Below, one piece after another: positions 1-12,335 of a stretch of DNA of 64,000 bases. The DNA is from Conus ventricosus. Lineage: Eukaryota; Mollusca; Gastropoda; Neogastropoda; Conidae. Numbering within the stretch: the first letter of the stretch is position 1; the number at the start of each line of letters is the position of its first letter. Under the pieces are notes generated by a model, which searched no databases, had not been told where the DNA came from, and was given only the letters and a program-made list of their open reading frames with translations. The DNA lies in the NCBI GenBank assembly GCA_018398815.1, contig CM031601.1, positions 33,182,369 through 33,246,368 on the forward strand, in the 5' to 3' direction. Made by a program: the position numbers and the translations under genes.

Positions 1-96
1 ATGATGAGAAGAAGAGAAGAAGAAGAAGAAAGAAGAAGAAGAAGAAGAAGAAGAAGAAGAAGAAGAAGAAGACTGTTACTACAACGCAAACTCCTC

Positions 97-190
<94 letters not shown>

Positions 191-207
191 AACTAACTAC
201 CACCACC

Positions 208-293
<86 letters not shown>

Positions 294-297
294 GAAA
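1..297. repeat. Trinucleotide microsatellites (GAA)n then (CTA)n
   Basis: A GAA/AAG-type tract (about 1-72) is followed by a short CTC/CTG transition and a long CTA/ACT tract to 297, with a CAC interruption near 200-217. The 99-residue open frame here (poly-Arg/Glu, poly-Leu, poly-Thr) is only the translation of the repeats. Confidence 0.95.
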
Positions 298-300
298 TAG

Positions 301-1190
301 TTCTATGACGCCAATCCAAAATGGATGCTGTGAAAGGCTTCACTGAGCAATGAAAATGACTCTGCAATCCCGATGCTTTAGGAAAAAAGGAAGTTGTATG
401 AGCATTTCCATGAATACTCACCATCCTTTCATTTACATTATGTGCTTGCACATTTCCTGGTTAAGTACAGATGCATTCTCACACCAGCGTACACAGGCAT
501 AATTTTTTCTCTGCACAGAAACGACAAATATTCGATTCGAACTAGGCCCCACTTTGCCTTAATTTGTTCAGGCTTACATCAAAAAGTGTGTTTTACGGTT
601 GTCATGCAGGCTGCTTTTCAATCGCCAGTTTTAAAGATGTAATACTATGGGGGGAAAATCAGACTTTTTTTCTACAAGAAGAGTATGATCTCACCCTGGT
701 CCTAATCTTCTGTCAAAGTCTTCATTTAGAGCAGAATTAGAAAGGAACATCATTCCCCGAAGGAAGTATGGCTGCCTTAATGGCGGGATAAAAAACCGGT
801 TATACACACAAAACTTCACTCCCGCTGTTGGGTAGATGGGATTAATCCTTGCCTGTCTGTACAGGAGTGTCCGCAGAAGTATCAGCCTGCGTACGCAGAA
901 GGAAGGAAGAAGAAGGGAACATCAGATTTTTTGTTGTTGAAAAGGGAAGGTTTTAAGATAAGAATTCATGGAAAGAAAAGAGTGACATTGTGTAGAACTG
1001 AAGGCCTTGGCACTCCATTTTGTCAACAGAAGGAGAGAACGTTCTCTGACCATACCACACTGCTAGTTCACGGAGCCCGGACACCACGTAACGCTCCCGT
1101 TTTGACAATTTCTCATTCATTCAGAATGAATGCTGAAATTTTTGCTAGCAGATCCGAAAAATAGAATTCTTCGAACATGTCAACAAACTG
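301..1190. other. Unannotated unique sequence
   Basis: No convincing gene, RNA or transposon signature. Open frames are short and lack paired splice signals that I could defend. Confidence 0.5.
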
Positions 1191-1191
1191 A

Positions 1192-1440
1192 TGCCACACG
1201 TGACTTTTTGTCGTATCATAGGACAGTGTACAAAACATCGTCATCACGCGACTTTTTGTCTTCCCACAGGACAGTGTACAAAACATCGTCATTCCAAACG
1301 ATTAAAAGCGAACCTGCCGAATGCGGCTCTGAATATGACAGACAGTGACTTGATAGATGAGATTATCAGGGAAAAGCTGAATGTGGCTCTGTATATGACA
1401 GACAGTGACTTGATGGATGAGATTATCAGGGAAAAAACGA
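1192..1440. repeat. Two short tandem duplications (54 bp x2, 60 bp x2)
   Basis: A ~54-bp unit containing GTGACTTTTTGTC and GGACAGTGTACAAAACATCG occurs twice (about 1192-1300). Next to it a ~60-bp unit containing GACAGACAGTGACTTGAT occurs twice (about 1318-1438). The copies differ at a few positions. The two units are unrelated to each other. Confidence 0.85.
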
Positions 1441-1928
1441 AGGGAACACACAGGGGTTGAACTGGAGACGGTTTAGAAAGACACCCAGAGCACAAGTTGT
1501 CGAACATTAAAAGCAGCAACAAGCAGATTAGGCCAATACCGAATTCTGCCTTTGATTGGAGAAAACTGGACCAGAGGGGCACTATACATGTTTTACAGCA
1601 ATATACACTTTGTATAGCTATTAAGTTTCTGCATAAAAATAGAGACGAGTGCATCATGCTGTTCGTATATCTAGCGCAATTGATTTTATACATAATCCAA
1701 TTTTGATTTTTATCCATAATTGTGATATCAAATAAGTACCATAAAAGCAAAACTCGAATCCTAATTTTATGGAAAATATACTCCTGAAATTGTTCTTAGT
1801 ATAACAGATATTACTTCTGATGGATTCATATCTCAGCTGCCTGTATCCAACTGGTAGTTGTCATGGCGAACACTGACCAGTATTGAATCGGGGAATGCTG
1901 CATAAACTACTTGTATGGCTATCAAAAT

Positions 1929-2115
1929 GAGAACCCACAGAGGTCAGACAAAATGCTCCAAGCAACAGCTAGACACAAATGATTCACTTTTAAATCAGAA
2001 CCCACAAAGTTAGACAAATACTCCAAGCAACACTGAGACACAAATGATTCGGCTTATATCAGAACCCACAGAGGTTAGACAAATGCTCCAAGCAACACTT
2101 AGACACAAATGATTG
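1929..2115. repeat. 63-bp tandem repeat, three copies
   Basis: Three copies of a ~63-bp unit with AGAACCCACAGAGG near its start and AGACACAAATGATT near its end. Copies are diverged by substitutions and small indels. Confidence 0.85.
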
Positions 2116-2446
2116 GCTTCACGCACGTTTTCCGGAGAGATATCCTAAGCAGGTAGGTTCCCAGGCAGGTAGAGCATTCCACAGACTGGGCGCGATAAGC
2201 GTGGTATTATAGAGCCCTCCCCTGACCCTGCCAGTCAGCTCGCCGTGACAGTGATGCACAGCCCGGAGTGCGGACAGGGCTGTAAAGAGACAGCAGGTCA
2301 ACAAGGCCAGATACACTCGACCTACCTGCCTGACTTTCCTCTTTGATTTCCCACAATCCCAGCTAGCTTAGGGATAGGGACGGCTGAGAGGAAAGAGGGA
2401 GGAGAGGAGAAGGGTGAGGTGCAGGTGGAGAGAGAGGGGAAGTTTT

Positions 2447-2620
2447 CTTGGGGGGGGGGGGGGGGGGGGTAGGAGAGTGGGGAAGTGGGAGGGGTTTGGG
2501 AAGCGAGGGTGGAAGAGGCAAGCCAGATAGTTCAGTGGAGATTGAGATGATAGCACGCACAATGTCGAAGTCAAACTGTTTGTCCTAACACGCTGTTCAG
2601 TGGGTTTCTTTTTTTCCCCG

Positions 2621-2670
<50 letters not shown>

Positions 2671-2678
2671 CTCCTCTC

Positions 2679-2712
<34 letters not shown>
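2447..2712. repeat. Poly-G run and (CT)n microsatellite
   Basis: A homopolymer G run lies at about 2451-2469. A CT tract with CCT interruptions lies at 2625-2712. The sequence between them is unremarkable. Confidence 0.95.
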
Positions 2713-2714
<2 letters not shown>

Positions 2715-2924
2715 CTCTGCATTAGGATAATTTTTCCTCTTTTGTTTTTCTCTGTGGCGGTGAAAACCCCACGGATTTATGATCGTTATGTAAATGTAGA
2801 ATCAAAGCTGAGTTACAGGGCCATCAAACGATTGGAGCAGACAATTCATAAACAGAAACAAACGCGTTTCGACCCTATGGTAATCTTTAGGCACACCAAA
2901 CAGACATCGCACCCACCCAGCCAC

Positions 2925-2997
2925 CCACCCATATTCACACACAGAGGCACGCACGCACACACGCACGCGCGTACACGCACGCACGCACGCGCGCGCG

Positions 2998-3087
<90 letters not shown>

Positions 3088-3131
3088 ACATAACACACAC
3101 AAGCACAACACACACACACACACACACACCA

Positions 3132-3175
<44 letters not shown>

Positions 3176-3221
3176 CACACACACACACACACACACACAC
3201 AACACACACACTCTAACACAC

Positions 3222-3268
<47 letters not shown>

Positions 3269-3459
3269 ACACTACACACCACACACACACACACACACAC
3301 GCCCGCGCGCGACTCACCCGCAAAGTTGAGCGCAAACGCATACACGCACACATACAAAAACACAAACACGTGCGCGCGCGCACACAAACACATGCACACA
3401 CGCACAAACACACGCGAAGACATACACAAACGCACACGCGTGCGCGCGCATGCACGCAT

Positions 3460-3490
<31 letters not shown>

Positions 3491-3500
3491 CAGCACCACA

Positions 3501-3538
<38 letters not shown>

Positions 3539-3552
3539 GCGCGCGCGCGAAG
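2925..3552. repeat. Compound CA/CG microsatellite
   Basis: Long interrupted (CA)n with CACG, CGCG and CAACA variants, broken only by a short non-repetitive stretch near 3310-3335. Long Thr-His and Cys-Val open frames on both strands are repeat translations. Confidence 0.97.
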
Positions 3553-4059
3553 AATTGAAGCAGTAAAAAGCACTAACCTGCTTCTAGTTAGAGGTATGGT
3601 GAGATTTACGTTCTTTTGGGTTAACTATAGGCAGTAGGACATGGGACTATAAAGAAAATAGGCCGACAGTAGGCAGACGATAGGCAGACAATGGAGACCT
3701 AAGGAAGTAGAAATGTAAGTAACGATGATTGTGAATGAATTAAAACGAAATTTTATTAGATTGACAGTAAACAGATAAAGCATATATGAATGAATATTTA
3801 GACGAATAGATGAAAAAGCAAACAAAGAAACCAGAAATATGATAGATACACGAATAAAGATCGTTCATCATTTTGCTAACATTTTCCTTCTTCTTTAGTC
3901 ATCATCTTTGTATCTTAATTGCTAATATCAACAATAGATTGTTATCGTCGGGCCAGATAATCAAACATGGTCCTAAATTGTCATTTCAGGCCTAAGTTAT
4001 CAGTTTGAGGCCTAGAATCTTTATTGTCAGGGCTAAATTATCATCCTTAGGCCAAATGT

Positions 4060-4370
4060 GCATACTCAGGTTTACATTGTTGTCATAGGGCAAAAATGCA
4101 TAATCAGATGTAAACTGTCATCACAAGCCCTACATTGTCATCATAAGGCCAAAAAGCATAATCAGATGTAAACTGTTATCACAGGCCCTATATTGTCATC
4201 ATAAGGCCAAAATGCATAATCAGCTGTCTTCACAGGCCCTATATTGTCATCATAAGGCCAAAATGCATAATCAGATGTAAACTGTTTTCACAGGCCCTAT
4301 ATTGTCATCATAAGGCCAAAATGCATAATCAGATGTAAACTGTTGTCACAACCCCTGCATTATCACCAGA
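4060..4370. repeat. 58-bp minisatellite, about five copies
   Basis: Units carry AAGGCCAAAATGCATAATCA and CAGGCCCTATATTGTCATCA. More degenerate relatives extend upstream to about 3945. One unit is shortened. Confidence 0.85.
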
Positions 4371-4427
4371 AGGTTAATCCTAAAGTGTCAATTTAAGACC
4401 GACCTGACATGTCATCACATGGTCTTT

Positions 4428-4431
<4 letters not shown>

Positions 4432-4523
<92 letters not shown>

Positions 4524-4535
4524 TGTGTGTGTGTG
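4432..4535. repeat. (GT)n microsatellite
   Basis: Nearly pure GT dinucleotide tract with two single-base interruptions. Confidence 0.97.
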
Positions 4536-4539
4536 ACGG

Positions 4540-5370
4540 TCATTTCACCTGTCAGTTTGCAATGACACATCTTCCTGGGGTAGTGGCGTTACATGTACTG
4601 ATGGTCATGGCACCTGTTGTTGGTTTACAATGAAACATCCTCTGGGAGCCAGAATAGCTCAGTTGATAGAGCGCCTGACTCGTAATCTTGGTGATCCTGG
4701 GTTGCGGGTTCGAACCTCCGCCGGGGCGTTTCGGTACAGGGGGATTTTTCCTCGGAGTTAACATTGGTTCTGACTCCAATTCCCATACAGTCCTTCGAAT
4801 GAGACTATAAACCGAGGTTCCGTGTGTGAACGCATGCATAACATCTTGCACACACGTAAAATCCCATCACCAACTTTCGGAAGAGTAGGCCAGTTTGGCC
4901 GTTGGTATGGATGACACGTTACACATAGCATGCACCCTGCGTGAGAAATGGAAAGAATGAAGGAAGTAAGGAAAATGAGTGATCGATATTGAACGATGCT
5001 GACTGGATGACACGGGAAACGACTGAATGAAGCGCCAGCTGGCAGCTCTTCAGTCGGCACTACCCAGGTAGGCAGCCCGTTGTGTAAACGAGTGTTGATT
5101 GTAAAGCGCTTAGAGCTTGGCCTCTAGCCGAGAATAGGCGCTATATAAGTATTCATTATTATTATTATATTATTATTATTATTGATGTAGTGGCGTTACA
5201 ACATTGACAGTAATTTCACCTGTCGTTTTCAGTGAAACATCTTCCTGATGTAGAGATGTTACATACATTCAATATCATATCACCTGTCGGTTTACAATGA
5301 AAAAACCTCCCTGATGTAGAGACATTCCATATATTCACGGTCAAATGCACCTGTCAGTTTACTGTTTAAA
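4540..5370. repeat. About 70-bp tandem array interrupted by a SINE
   Basis: Before and after the SINE, units of roughly 70 bp recur, each with a version of CACCTGTCGGTTTACAATGA and then ACATCTTCCTGATGTAG. About two units lie to the left (4540-4644) and three to the right (5185-5370). The SINE interrupts one unit, so it is younger than at least part of the array. Confidence 0.75.
4645..5184 (+). mobile_element. tRNA-derived SINE, full length
   Basis: The head is tRNA-like. An A-box-like TAGCTCAGTTGATAGAG (4655-4671) and a perfect B box GGTTCGAACC (4707-4716) form an internal RNA polymerase III promoter. A ~370-bp body follows. The tail can fold into a hairpin (GTAAAGCGCTTAGAGC to AGGCGCTATATAAGT) and ends in (ATT)n at about 5151-5184. 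From memory, the body (around 4795-4880) and the AAAGCGC/GGCGCTATATAA tail resemble SINEs common in mollusc genomes. A 5'-truncated copy of the same family lies at 22.89-23.24 kb, which confirms it as dispersed. SINEs encode no protein and depend on LINE machinery. A functional tRNA is unlikely because the fold is imperfect and transcription would continue into the body. Confidence 0.9.
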
Positions 5371-5486
5371 CGCCGATCACATTTCCAACATGACGTCATT
5401 TCAGAGCCAGAACCGAACGTCTGTGAACAATTCTTCCCTTCCTCTCCTTCCTCCTCAATATTTCCTGCTGCCCCCTGACCCTACAT

Positions 5487-5990
<504 letters not shown>

Positions 5991-7440
5991 CGCACGCAAG
6001 TACGCACGCATGGACACACACACGCACATACACAAAACACTACTCTATGCTCGCGATTGCTCGCCCGGTAGTACACATGCAGGCGTGTTTATTTTCTCCT
6101 CAAACAGTCGCCTGCTGTTTCTTGCGTCAAAGCTGTGAATTAATCCAACATGCATGTTCCTTTGTGTAGGTTGTGTTGTATTTTTTCTTCTTTTTTTTTT
6201 TTTCTTTCCGGCTTTTTTGTTTGCATGTTTGTTTTTCGGTCATGTAGATAAAACACCAGACCTGTATTCCCCCTAAACTCACTTGGCACCATTCTGCCCC
6301 TAGAAGCGGACATGATTCCACGGGTATTCCTTGGAATTCGGGCTTGTTTTGCCTGGCTGAGATATTCCGTTGCATGTAGTCTTCGATTTTCTCCTTTTTT
6401 GTCCCTCGCACCACTCGGCCACTCCCACCTTTGAGTGGAATCATCTGGTGTGTTTGGAGAGCTTATAGACTTCTTCCAGCATGCGCGCTGCTGTACAAAT
6501 ATACAGAGATTTGGATACTCTATTCTTTTCGTCTGAAAGATAAGAGTTCTTCAGTTCTTGTTAACAAGAAAATCGAAAGAGGAAAGGGATTATAGAGATA
6601 ACTGTCTTACTTTAGAAATCCTGCAGAAAAAGCCCCAAATGATGAAAATTCAAATGCCAGATTCGGACGAGTTATTCCTAGACATTCTGATTATGGAAAT
6701 AACCGGAGAAACAACATTTAATATTCTTAAAAACAAAGATAGAAATGGACCGAAAAGAAACGTCGATCGTAAAATTTACAAAGAGCAAATCATTGATCGG
6801 AAACAGACGCTGTGATCCTCCGCTCAGCAAAACACACACAGACTGACAGTATTGTGTGAGACCTGGGGCCAAAAGGGGGAAATTAACAAACATTTCTGGT
6901 CACAAAAAAACAAAATTTTTGTAAACAATGAACGTTAAAGCTATTCAAGGACTCAGGAATAACACAAGCTAAACCAGACGAGACTAAACAAGAAAAACAT
7001 TCTGACATTTACAAGCAGGCAGAATGTTGTTATTGCTGAAATCGGGAAATGTGCAAATGTCATGCGGAAACTAAGTCTGATAAAGTCCGACTGGATTCGT
7101 CAGATGATAAAAAGAAGGTAATATACTCAAAATATATGGAGAATAAAACACATGTTGTTTTTCACGCCCATTGCAGACTGGCCAGTGTTTTGTGATGTGT
7201 TGATGTCTGTTGGCTGAAACCTCTGAAGATGACGTCAGTGTCCAAGATCGATTTTGCATTTTGATTTGTGTTCAATGATAACGTGGTCTGTCTTAGTCCT
7301 CTCATTCTTTGAGAGCTTGAAAATAAATGTTTTGAAAATGACATGTGCAAGATTGTCTGTTGAGATGGAGATATTGAACTCATTGAAATAAAAGCAACAG
7401 AAGCAGTAAACTTCATAATTTGTCTCGCTGTCTCATCGTC
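5991..7440. other. Unannotated, mostly unique sequence
   Basis: No recognisable gene. A minus-strand frame at about 6290-6400 ends at a good donor-like GTGAGT but has no convincing acceptor, so I do not call an exon. The rest is AT-rich and featureless to me. Confidence 0.45.
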
Positions 7441-7447
7441 AGTGTCA

Positions 7448-7802
7448 CTTCTGCTGTGACATCATTTCAGTGACATCATTTCAGTGACATCATTTCAGTG
7501 ACATTATTTCAGTGACATCATTTCAGTGACATCGTTTCAGTGACATCATTTCAGTGACATCACTTCAGTGACACTATTTCAGTGACGTCATTTCAGTGAC
7601 ATCATTTCAGTGACATAATTTCAGTGACATCACTTCAGTGACACTATTTCAGTGACATCACTTCAGTGACATCATTTCAGTGACATCATTTCAGTGACAT
7701 CACTTCAGTGACATCACTTCAGTGACATCACTTCAGTGACATTATTTCAGTGACATCATTTCAGTGACATTATTTCAATGACATCATTTCAGTGACATCA
7801 TT
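7448..7802. repeat. 15-bp minisatellite (GTGACATCATTTCA type)
   Basis: About 24 head-to-tail copies of the 15-mer TCAGTGACATCATTT. Recurrent variants have CACTTC, ACTATT or ATTATT at the 3' part. The unit is one base from a CRE/AP-1-like core (TGACATCA versus TGACGTCA), and one copy near 7585 has exactly TGACGTCA. Confidence 0.95.
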
Positions 7803-7844
7803 TCCACGCCGCTCTTCCCAGTTTCCCATCCATGGCTGTACCCA

Positions 7845-8635
7845 GACTTTACCGCCTCTCTCCCCGGCATCTCCAGTCCACAGGAAACAGAATCACATGA
7901 CTTCACTGCTCTCTCCCCGGAATCTCCAATCCACAGGAATCAGTATCACATTATTTCACCGCCTCTCTCCCCGGCATCTCCAATCCACAGGAAACAGCAT
8001 CACGTGATTTTACCGCCTCTCCCCCCCCCCCCCCCTCCCTGGCATCTCCAATCCACAGGAAACAGAATCACATGACATTACCGCATCTCTCCCCGGCATC
8101 TCCAATCCACAGGAATCAGTATCACATAACTTCACCGCCTCTCTCCCCGGCATCTCCAATCCACAGGAATCAGTATCACATGACTTTACCGCCTCCCTCC
8201 CCAGCATCTCCAATCCACAGGAAACAGTATCACATGACTTTACCGCATCTCTCCCCGGCATCTCCAATCCACAGGAACAGTATCACATGACTTAACCACC
8301 TCTTCCCCGGCATCTCCAATCCACAGGAAACAGTATCACATGACTTCATCGCCTCTCCCCCGGCATCTCCAATCCACAGGAATCAGTATCACATGACTTC
8401 ATCGCCTCCCCCCCCCCCCCCCCGGCATCTCCAGTCCACAGGAATCAGTATCACATGACTTCATCGCCCCCCCCCCCCCCCCCCCGGCATCTCCAGTCCA
8501 CAGGAATCAGTATCACATGACTTCATCGCCTCTCCCCCGGCATCTCCAGTCCACAGGAAACAGTATCACATGACTTCATCGCCTCTCCCCCAGCATCTCC
8601 AGTCCACAGGAAAAAGTCAGTGTCACATCGCCAGG
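7845..8635. repeat. 52-bp minisatellite with internal poly-C expansions
   Basis: About 14 copies of a ~52-bp unit containing CCCCGGCATCTCCAATCCAC and AGTATCACATGACTTCA. In three units the short C run has grown to 15-18 C (about 8020-8036, 8407-8423, 8467-8485), so homopolymer slippage acts within the minisatellite. The array lies directly downstream of the candidate minus-strand exons and could be intronic. Confidence 0.93.
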
Positions 8636-8698
8636 ACGCAACCCGCTAGAGCAGACACTGCCTTGCTGGCGGATTATTTCAGTGATGGTTACTGGTAC

Positions 8699-8858
8699 CT
8701 GTTTCGATCCAACATAGGCAGGATATCATCTTCTGCTGACATCGATGATTGCTTAATGGTGGAACCGGCGTGGGTGAGATGCTCATCCAGAGAGTACCAC
8801 TCCATCCGTCCAACGACACTCTCCATCAGCTTGTCCATACCGTCGACATCCACATGCA
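8699..8858 (-). CDS. Candidate coding exon (unidentified gene), second of a pair
   Basis: Read on the minus strand, a 160-nt open segment lies between an acceptor (GGTCAG at 8859-8864) and a donor (ACAG|GTACCAG, boundary 8699/8698). It translates with ordinary codon use, including the stretches DVDGMDKLMESVVGRMEW and SAEDDILPMLDRNR. It starts with two bases that complete the single base left by the exon at 8945-9230, so the two join in frame across an 86-nt GT-AG intron. I do not recognise the protein family. The intron is short for a mollusc and I cannot test expression, so chance is possible. The 52-bp minisatellite begins about 60 bp further on in the transcription direction. Confidence 0.4.
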
Positions 8859-8944
8859 CTGACCAAGGCCATAGCCGTGGAGAGCAAATCCAAACAAGTC
8901 ACCTCGCGAGCAGAGCATGAAGGACAAACAGAATCGATACTTAC

Positions 8945-9230
8945 ATAAGGTATGCTGATCGATGGTGAGGAGGATAATAAAGACGATAGCTTGGATTTCC
9001 TCTCTGGTCAGAAACTGCATGACAGGGCTGTGCTCCACGCTTACTTTCATAATATATCCTAGCGTCAAACAGGTCCGAGAGATACAGAAACCCGAAGTGT
9101 TAGTCAGGAAATTTGAAGAGTACTCTCTGAAGACGCGCCCATTTAGTGGATTAAACTCGATCTTGTGGTCCCACTGTCCCATTTGAGCCATAGCAAATGT
9201 ATAAGCAGCTGTGGTTGGAGTCGGTCGGAG
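8945..9230 (-). CDS. Candidate coding exon (unidentified gene), first of a pair
   Basis: On the minus strand a polypyrimidine-like TTTTTCAG acceptor (9231-9238) precedes 286 nt of open frame that ends at a strong donor, TTAT|GTAAGT (8945/8944). The frame gives about 95 residues, with stretches such as YTFAMAQMGQWDHKIEFN and FLTREEIQAIVFIILLTI. There are no low-complexity runs, unlike almost every other frame in the window. It joins in phase with the exon at 8699-8858. An overlapping plus-strand frame of 74 codons is also open, which weakens the case. Family not recognised. Further exons upstream would lie above 9.3 kb, in the 26-bp minisatellite or beyond it. Confidence 0.42.
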
Positions 9231-9517
9231 CTGAAAAATCCGACAATTCTAGGCTGTGATGACAATCGACCCGCTCCCCCCCTCCCCCCCCCCCCCCTAG
9301 GGAGCAAGTATAGACATGAGAAAATGACATTGAAGACTTTGATTACATGACACAACCTTCAAGAGAAAATGATTCCCATGGAAGGGAATTCATGTGGGAT
9401 TCTGGCTAAACTGGTGTAGATGGGCGTTTTGTACTGCGTGTGATCCCTGCGACCGTCTACCTAATGTTTTTGTTCAGTTATTTATTTAGCTGTCAACCCT
9501 GTGCACTGGGGTCTAGT

Positions 9518-9720
9518 GGTTACAGAGATGCGGTGTAGCGTATATGGACTTGCCGCACGCAGTGACATTTTCCTGATGACACTGAAACTGAAACTCATCT
9601 CTCAAAGACGTCGGCACTGTGGTGTTTTTGACACTGAAACTGAAACTCATGTCTCAAAGACGTCGGCACTGTGCTGTTTTTCACTGCATGGTGCATCATG
9701 GCATGTGGTCCCGGAGGGAT
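9518..9720 (+). mobile_element. Fragment of a dispersed mollusc-type element, with a 60-bp duplication
   Basis: The stretch 9525-9600 (GATGCGGTGTAGCGTATATG, then CGCAGTGACA, then ACTGAAACTGAAACTCAT) aligns with the reverse complement of 38190-38290. It therefore belongs to a dispersed family. From memory, a SINE ending in this way is frequent in gastropod genomes. The 3' part (CTCAAAGACGTCGGCACTGT) is tandemly duplicated at about 9600-9680. No intact internal promoter is visible. The element is 5' incomplete. Confidence 0.6.
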
Positions 9721-9732
9721 GACAAGGGACTG

Positions 9733-11460
9733 AACTAATGGCTGTAGGATTGGCTGTGAACTAATGGCTGTGAACTAATGGCTGTAGGATTGGCTGTGAA
9801 CTAATGGCTGTAGGATTGGCTGTGAACTAATGGCTGTAGGATTGGCTGTGAACTAATGGCTATAGGATTGGCTGTGAACTAATAGCTGTAGGATAGGCTG
9901 TGAACTAATAGCTGTAGGATTGGCTGTGAACTAATAGCTGTAGGATTGGCTGTCAGCTAATGGCTGTGAACTCATGGCTGTGAACTAATGGCTGTAGGAT
10001 TGGTTTTGAACTAATGGCTGTGAACTAATGGCTATGTAGTAATGGCTGTAGCATTGGTTGTGAGCCAATGACTGTAGGAATGGATATGGAGTAATGGCTG
10101 TAGGATTGGCTGTGAACTAATGGCTGTAGGATTGGCTGTGAATTAATGGCTGTGAACTAATGGCTGCAGGATTGGCTGTGAACCAATGACGGAGGATTGG
10201 CTTTGAGCTATTAGCGGTAGGATTGGCTACTAACTAGATGTAGAAATGGCTGTGAACGTAAAGGCTGTATGATTGGCTGTAAACTAATTGCTGTAGGATT
10301 TACTGTGAACTAATGGCTGTAGAATTGGCTGTGAACTAATGGCTGTAAAATTGGCTGTGAAGTAACGACTGTAGTATTGGTTGTGAATGGCTGCAGGATT
10401 GACTGTGGAATAATCGGTGTAGGATTGGCTGTGAACTAATGGCTGTGGGATTGGCTGTGAACTGATTTTAGAATTGACTGTGAAACAATGGCTGTAGGCT
10501 TGAATGTGAACTAATGGCCTTAGGATTGGCTGTGCAATAATGGCTGTAGGTCTGGCTGTGAACTGATGGCTTTATGATTGACTGTGAGCTAATGGCTGTA
10601 GGACTGGCTGTGAACTAATGGCTGTAAGATTGGCTGTGAATTAATGGCTGTAGGATTGGCTGTGAATTAATGGCTGTAGGATTGGCTGTGAATTAATGGC
10701 TGTAGGATTGGCTGTGAACCAATGGCCTTAGGATTGGCTGTGAACTAATGTTGTAGGATTGGCTGTTAATCAATGGCTGTAGGATTGGCTGTGAACTAAT
10801 GGCTGTAGGATTGACTGTGAACTAATGGCTGTAGGATTGGCTGTGAAGAAATGGCTGTAGGATTGGCTGTGAACTAATGTTTTAGGATTGGCTGTGAACT
10901 AATGGATGTAGGGCTGACTGTGAACTAATGGCTGTAGGATTGGCTGTGAACTAATGGCTGTAGGGTTGACTGTGATCTAATGGCCTTAGGATTGGCTGTG
11001 AACTAATGGCTGTGAACTAATGGCTGTAGGATTGGCTGTGAACTAATGGCTGTAGGGTTGACTGTGATCTAATGGCCTTAGGATTGGCTGTGAACTAATG
11101 GCTGTGAACTAATGGCTGTAGGATTGGCTGTGAACTAATGGCTGTGAACTAATGGCTGTAGGATTGGCTGTGAACTAATGGCTGTAGGATTGGCTGTGAA
11201 GTAATGGCTGTGAACTAGTAGCTGTAGGATTGGCTGTGAACTAATGGCTGTAGGATTGGCTGTGAACTAATGGCTGTAGGATTGGCTGTGAAGTAATGGC
11301 TGTGAAGTAATGGCTGTAGGATTGACTGTGAACTAATGGCTGTAGGATTGGCTGTGAACTAATGGCTGTGAACTAATGGCTGTAGGATTGGCTGTGAACT
11401 AATGGCTGTAGGATTGGCTGTGAAGTAATGGCCGCAGCATTGACTGTGAACTAATGGCTG
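9733..11460. repeat. 26-bp minisatellite, about 65 copies
   Basis: A 1.7-kb array of CTAATGGCTGTAGGATTGG plus CTGTGAA. Many copies are shortened to a 14-15-bp form (CTAATGGCTGTGAA) by internal deletion. The central part (about 10,000-10,600) is much more diverged than both ends. The right third shows locally repeated multi-unit blocks (for example 10,965-11,170), which indicates recent local amplification. Confidence 0.97.
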
Positions 11461-11618
11461 TATCTGACCTGTTTTGGGTATTTGGATCTACTGTCGCGTT
11501 CAGGCAGTGGAATCAATATTCTGTGTGCCTGTTTAAACAAGAAGATGAAAGAATCAGCAGAATGGCGCTGTCAATGGATTTACGTAGTGTATACATTTCT
11601 GGCTTGCAGGAAGGGCCG

Positions 11619-11936
<318 letters not shown>

Positions 11937-12335
11937 TACGATCTGGACATAAAGGTTACATACACGCTGCACTCAGGTTGTGGTGATTCCGCTTGGCTGT
12001 ACCCTCCACACCATCAGGTCCAGGTCCACCTCCCCACCCTCCACCACCACCACCACCACCATCACCTCCACCATCACCACCACTACCACCTACCCAGCAC
12101 CCTACCTCTCCCTCCACCTCCCCATTCCTCCTCCGGTCACACGGCCAGGGCAGCAGACAGGGACAGTGATGTCACTGACCACGGAGGTCGGCGCCAGTTC
12201 CAGTCTGTCTTGGCAAACGGTGCACTTTCCATGCAGACCCCCTCCCCCCCTCCCCCCTGTCTTCCCACTCACTCTCCACCCCCTTTCCTCCGCTACGCTC
12301 TGCACCGTTGTCGTTGGCTGAGGTCCAGAGGACAG

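Noticed and set aside
2742..3573. Thr-His and Cys-Val open frames
   Set aside because: Direct translations of CA/GT tracts.
4645..4735. tRNA gene
   Set aside because: It has A and B boxes but continues into a SINE body and tail, and a truncated relative occurs elsewhere, so it is a SINE head.
6290..6444. Minus-strand exon with a GTGAGT donor
   Set aside because: The donor is good but no acceptable acceptor or phase-matched partner was found.
7448..8635. CRISPR-like array of short repeats
   Set aside because: There are no unique spacers; units are contiguous. The genome is eukaryotic.
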